Assembly: GCA_028751875.1 (NCBI GenBank) | Contig: CM054162.1 | Span: 5,972,712-6,036,711 of the forward strand | Direction: 5' to 3' | Length of the DNA: 64,000 nucleotides | Source: Rapana venosa | Lineage: Eukaryota > Mollusca > Gastropoda > Neogastropoda > Muricidae | In this document: in pieces, positions 62,501-64,000 of the stretch | Position numbering within the stretch: the first letter of the stretch is position 1 | Layout: each line of letters begins with the position of its first letter | Position numbers and translations under genes: made by a program | Notes under the pieces: model-generated | The model's database searches: none | Seen by the model: only the letters and a program-made list of their open reading frames with translations | What the model was told of the DNA's origin: nothing

Positions 62501-63322
62501 GGGGGGGGGTTGTGAGCTAAATATCACAGCAATGACAGTCAATATATACATGACTTTTTTGTCTGATGCTGTGAAATGGTATGTTTTAACACCATGCCAA
62601 ATTTAGCTATCATCAGTTGAATAGAAGTACCCGTTGCTAAGGTGTTAGTTAGCTAGAGTGGTGAAAAACTTTAAACCCGATTTTCTCAGAATGTGAAATC
62701 AATGTGTCACCCATTTCAAACACCCATAACTTTGTCAGTTTTATAGGTAGAATAATGTATCATACATCAAAAGAAAGGTAATGATCTGTAGATTTCAGAA
62801 AATGTAACAACTCAATTTGACCCAATTATACCTTAAGACTCCTTTTGTAAAAACGGGTCACATATACTGTCATTGGGTAAACTATCAGGATTATTCTTGT
62901 AGTAATTTCTGAGTAAGAGGGATATGAACATAGCAGTGGTACATAAGAATTTTATTCCCCAGCATATAGGGTGCACTTGCACTGGGCAGTTAAGAGGTTA
63001 AAGCTCTCATCTCATCACCCCCACCACCCTGCCTCCATCGTCTAATAATGTAATATCACTTTAAGTGAACATATGTAAAATCGAAGACACACATGTACAC
63101 ACACACAGACACACTATCACTATATAACATGATGAATAACCTCTGTGTAAACTGTGAACGCCACTTGCAGGGAGTGAAGCTAAAATACACAGAGCTGGAG
63201 AAGAAGGGGAAGTCACTCTTGGAGCTGCGTAAAGTGCGGAAATACGAGGAAGGGTTTGACACCAAAGAATTTGCCCAGCAAGCTCTGGACATTGTTATTG
63301 AGGCACAGCAACTCCTGACTGA
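55296..63322 (+). CDS. MRPL45: MRPL45 (mitochondrial ribosomal protein mL45), 5' part, five exons
   Basis: A mitochondrial large-subunit protein with a Tim44-like domain. By family knowledge it sits near the polypeptide exit tunnel and links the ribosome to the inner membrane. Exons are 55296-55343, 57735-57869, 58767-58902, 59753-59817 and 63171-63322, with compatible phases (0, 0, 1, 0) and GT-AG ends. They give about 178 residues against about 306 in human. The N-terminus MASHMALTFSRTLTLQ is Ser/Thr/Arg-containing and lacks acidic residues, as in a mitochondrial presequence. Exon 2 has HYDPKWRKERKRKYIK. Exons 3-4 give the family hallmark GAIFEAFIPPEGDGRSS then IISKE. Exon 5 has KYEEGFDTKEFAQQALDIVI, the start of the Tim44-like fold. 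The remaining exons lie beyond the right edge. Confidence 0.93.
55344..56660. other. MRPL45 intron 1, left part
   Basis: A short ORF continues from 55408 but shows no domain and is intronic in the model. The rest is AT-rich with a (GT)n patch near 56016-56070. Confidence 0.5.
56660..56885 (-). mobile_element. Non-LTR retrotransposon 3' fragment
   Basis: The minus strand encodes ALHWTPEGRRKKGRPKAMWR and RTVESEMKAMQHSWGSVTRL, then AQDRQEWKRFVAAL. This is a C-terminal block recurrent in invertebrate LINE ORF2 proteins. It belongs to a different family from the RTE-like element. Confidence 0.75.
57297..57314. repeat. Poly-G run (18 bp)
   Basis: Uninterrupted G run in MRPL45 intron 1. Confidence 0.95.
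57370..57715 (-). mobile_element. Non-LTR retrotransposon C-terminal fragment
   Basis: The minus strand encodes NTLYFRIKLNAFITKFCKNV, then RCLCGEHISNSHILFECL, a C-x-C...H...C zinc-binding pattern of LINE tails. It stops just before MRPL45 exon 2. Confidence 0.65.
57735..57869 (+). CDS. MRPL45: MRPL45 exon 2
   Basis: 45 codons. Acceptor is GTGTGCAG|AAA and donor AAG|GTTGAG. The C-terminal part VRGLPTTKHYDPKWRKERKR parallels the vertebrate region just after the presequence. Confidence 0.85.
57900..58143 (+). mobile_element. SINE family S4, 3' part
   Basis: It begins within CTTCAGCGTGGGAGGGAGTT and includes AAAATAGACAAGAAGGAGAT. It ends at AGGCCCTTGGCATCCCCCC. Confidence 0.75.
58205..58400 (-). 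mobile_element. RTE-like LINE 3' end, second copy
   Basis: The minus strand encodes a REWTGLEWNNLLQKAEG-like segment and ends in CTATGGGATAGG. It parallels the 3' end of the element at 16728-19630. Confidence 0.7.
58471..58720 (+). mobile_element. SINE family S5 with a 5S rRNA-like segment
   Basis: TAAGCAGCATTGAGCATGGT followed by TACCAGGTTGGATGGGTGAC resembles the 5S rRNA internal promoter (box C, TTGGATGGGAGACC). The body follows: CAGTTCACCCAGCTGTAAAT, GGGTCAGGGAAGGAAAAGCA, GATGGGTGCCGCCCTC and ACCTTATAGGTTATGAGAC. Confidence 0.7.
58767..58902 (+). CDS. MRPL45: MRPL45 exon 3
   Basis: Acceptor is CTGCTGTAG|GTT. It encodes VDLPDFQDLMKDSRMSPDEF and RMKLKKDGKLPPRTFQERP, then INISNT and a split Gly codon. 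Donor is ACAG|GTGTGT. Confidence 0.9.
59069..59500. repeat. Tandem array with palindromic core in MRPL45 intron 3
   Basis: About 12 units of 30-39 bp are built on TTTGACAGAAAAATGTCAGG then CCTGTTTCATA with an optional GAAATA spacer. Each unit contains TGACA-N6-TGTCA, a short hairpin-forming palindrome. Confidence 0.9.
59753..59817 (+). CDS. MRPL45: MRPL45 exon 4 (family signature)
   Basis: It encodes AIFEAFIPPEGDGRSSIISK and E. This is the segment that made the gene recognisable. Acceptor is TTTGTCCAG and donor GAA|GTGAGT. Confidence 0.95.
60178..60480. repeat. (CT)n and (CA)n microsatellites in MRPL45 intron 4
   Basis: CT-rich at 60167-60227, then CA-rich to 60330, CT again at 60331-60355 and CA patches to 60480. 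Confidence 0.95.
60564..63001 (+). mobile_element. TTAA-flanked piggyBac-like MITE, copy B, interrupted
   Basis: It is bounded by TTAA at 60564-60567 and 62998-63001. The left terminus TTAACTACTAGACTGCC and right terminus (inverted) TTAACCTCTTAACTGCC are imperfect inverted repeats. Removing the nested element leaves about 717 bp, close to the 684 bp of copy A. The whole sits in MRPL45 intron 4. Confidence 0.85.
61144..62862. mobile_element. Nested 1.7-kb TIR element with TA target duplication
   Basis: It starts TGTGACCCGTTTTTACGAAG then TGAGTCTTAA. The right end, inverted, reads TGTGACCCGTTTTTACAAAA then GGAGTCTTAA, so 27 of 30 bp match. Flanks are CGATATATA and TATACTG; the uninterrupted copy A has CGATATATATACTG, two bases fewer. 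That fits a TA duplication, as in Tc1/mariner-type transposition. There is no long ORF, so it is non-autonomous. It carries (GT)n at 62094-62202 and a G26 run at 62484-62509. Confidence 0.85.
63171..63322 (+). CDS. MRPL45: MRPL45 exon 5 (start of Tim44-like domain)
   Basis: Acceptor is CACTTGCAG|GGA. It encodes GVKLKYTELEKKGKSLLELR, KVRKYEEGFDTKEFAQQALD and IVIEAQQLLT, leaving phase 2. Donor is ACTGA|GTGAGT. The next exon is outside the window. Confidence 0.92.
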
Positions 63323-63404
63323 GTGAGTGTGTGTGGGGAGGGGAGGGGGGTAGGAGGGGAAGAGAAGAGAGAGAGTGTGTGTGTCTTTATTTATTTATTA
63401 TTTA

Positions 63405-63640
63405 TTTATGTTATTCTTTTATATCGAGGATAATGGAGTCAGTACTTATGTGCTTTTTTACATCCAGTCCCCGTGTGTATGCGGTTTTGTAAATTTTGTC
63501 ATCTGTTCCCACCAGCACACAATGGCCTACTCTTATGAAAAGCGGAACAGGTTTTAACGTGTGCGCAAGATGTTCTGCGTGCGTTCGCACACTGGGCCTT
63601 GGTTTATAGTCTCATCCGAAGGGCTTTGTGTGTCTGTGTG
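63405..63640 (-). mobile_element. SINE family S1 copy in MRPL45 intron 5
   Basis: The plus strand reads TCGAGGATAATGGAGTCAGT, ACCAGCACACAATGGCCTAC, CGCAAGATGTTCTGCGTGCG and TAGTCTCATCCGAAGGGC. Confidence 0.8.
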
Positions 63641-63641
63641 T

Positions 63642-63673
<32 letters not shown>

Positions 63674-63879
63674 TAGGGTGGAGTTGGGGGAGGCAAAGAG
63701 GGATTTTGATGAGGGAAGTTTCCTCCTGGTCAGTAGCGTTTGGCTTTTGGCTTATTGTTTGGGGGTGTTGTTTTGGGGTTGATTTTTTTTGCTTTGCTAT
63801 TATTTTGTAATCCTTTTCAGGACTCAAATTCTTTAATAGAATTCAACTCTGTTACTTAGGGTTTTATGGGTTGGTGGAG

Positions 63880-64000
63880 GGGGGGACGGGTGTTCGTTCC
63901 TTGGCTAAGGCTCAAAGGTTCACTGGTGGTGAGATTTTGCATATGTGACCATATTTGCCCACCATGAAGGTAGCCACATTCCGACTTCAGCGATTATTAG
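63880..64000 (-). mobile_element. SINE S1/S2 tail, cut by the window end
   Basis: The plus strand reads GTTCCTTGGCTAAGGCTCAA, GGTGGTGAGATTTTGCATAT and GTAGCCACATTCCGACTTCA. The body continues beyond the right edge. Confidence 0.65.

Overview
The window is animal nuclear DNA. Genes are split by GT-AG introns, and the spaces between exons hold non-LTR retrotransposons, tRNA-derived SINEs, TIR transposons, long (GT)n, (GA)n and (ACT)n microsatellites and runs of 20 or more G or C. The best host guess is a mollusc, probably a gastropod. That rests on the SINE families, which resemble ones I recall from gastropod genomes, and on intron-rich genes with invertebrate-like protein sequences; no search was run.

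Layout. 1-6.5 kb: about four tandem units of a roughly 1.6-1.9 kb macrosatellite, each holding a degenerate 30-bp minisatellite, a tRNA-like segment and a poly-G tract. 6.5-14.8 kb: SINEs, a LINE 3' end (7.0-8.1 kb), microsatellites and a decayed L2/CR1-like LINE on the minus strand (11-13.4 kb). 14.9-27.2 kb: a plus-strand C2H2 zinc-finger gene with two recognised exons (14944-15384 and 25570-26803). Its 10-kb intron holds a 5'-truncated RTE-like LINE flanked by a probable 8-bp target duplication. 27.2-32.2 kb: intergenic SINEs. 32.2-55.2 kb: a complete minus-strand gene for the translation regulator BZW/5MP (eIF5-mimic protein). Twelve coding exons with fully compatible phases give 421 codons plus stop; there is one 5' noncoding exon. 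55.3-64 kb: the 5' part of MRPL45 (mitochondrial large-subunit protein mL45) on the plus strand, five exons, running off the right edge.

BZW and MRPL45 are arranged head to head. The BZW noncoding exon and the MRPL45 start codon are separated by about 140 bp or less, and that gap carries a perfect palindromic CRE (TGACGTCA). This is a strong candidate bidirectional promoter for a cytosolic initiation regulator and a mitoribosome protein.

No new enzymatic system is visible. The most unusual structures are: (1) a tandem triplication of the 5' splice site of BZW exon 10, with a 31-bp minisatellite next to the 3' splice site at the other end of the same intron; (2) a TTAA-flanked piggyBac-like MITE family with two copies here, one carrying a nested 1.7-kb TA-target element, so that the other copy serves as the empty site; (3) a SINE body that carries a tRNA-like head in one copy and a 5S rRNA-like segment in another. 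The zinc-finger gene has two single-base frameshifts that may be assembly errors.
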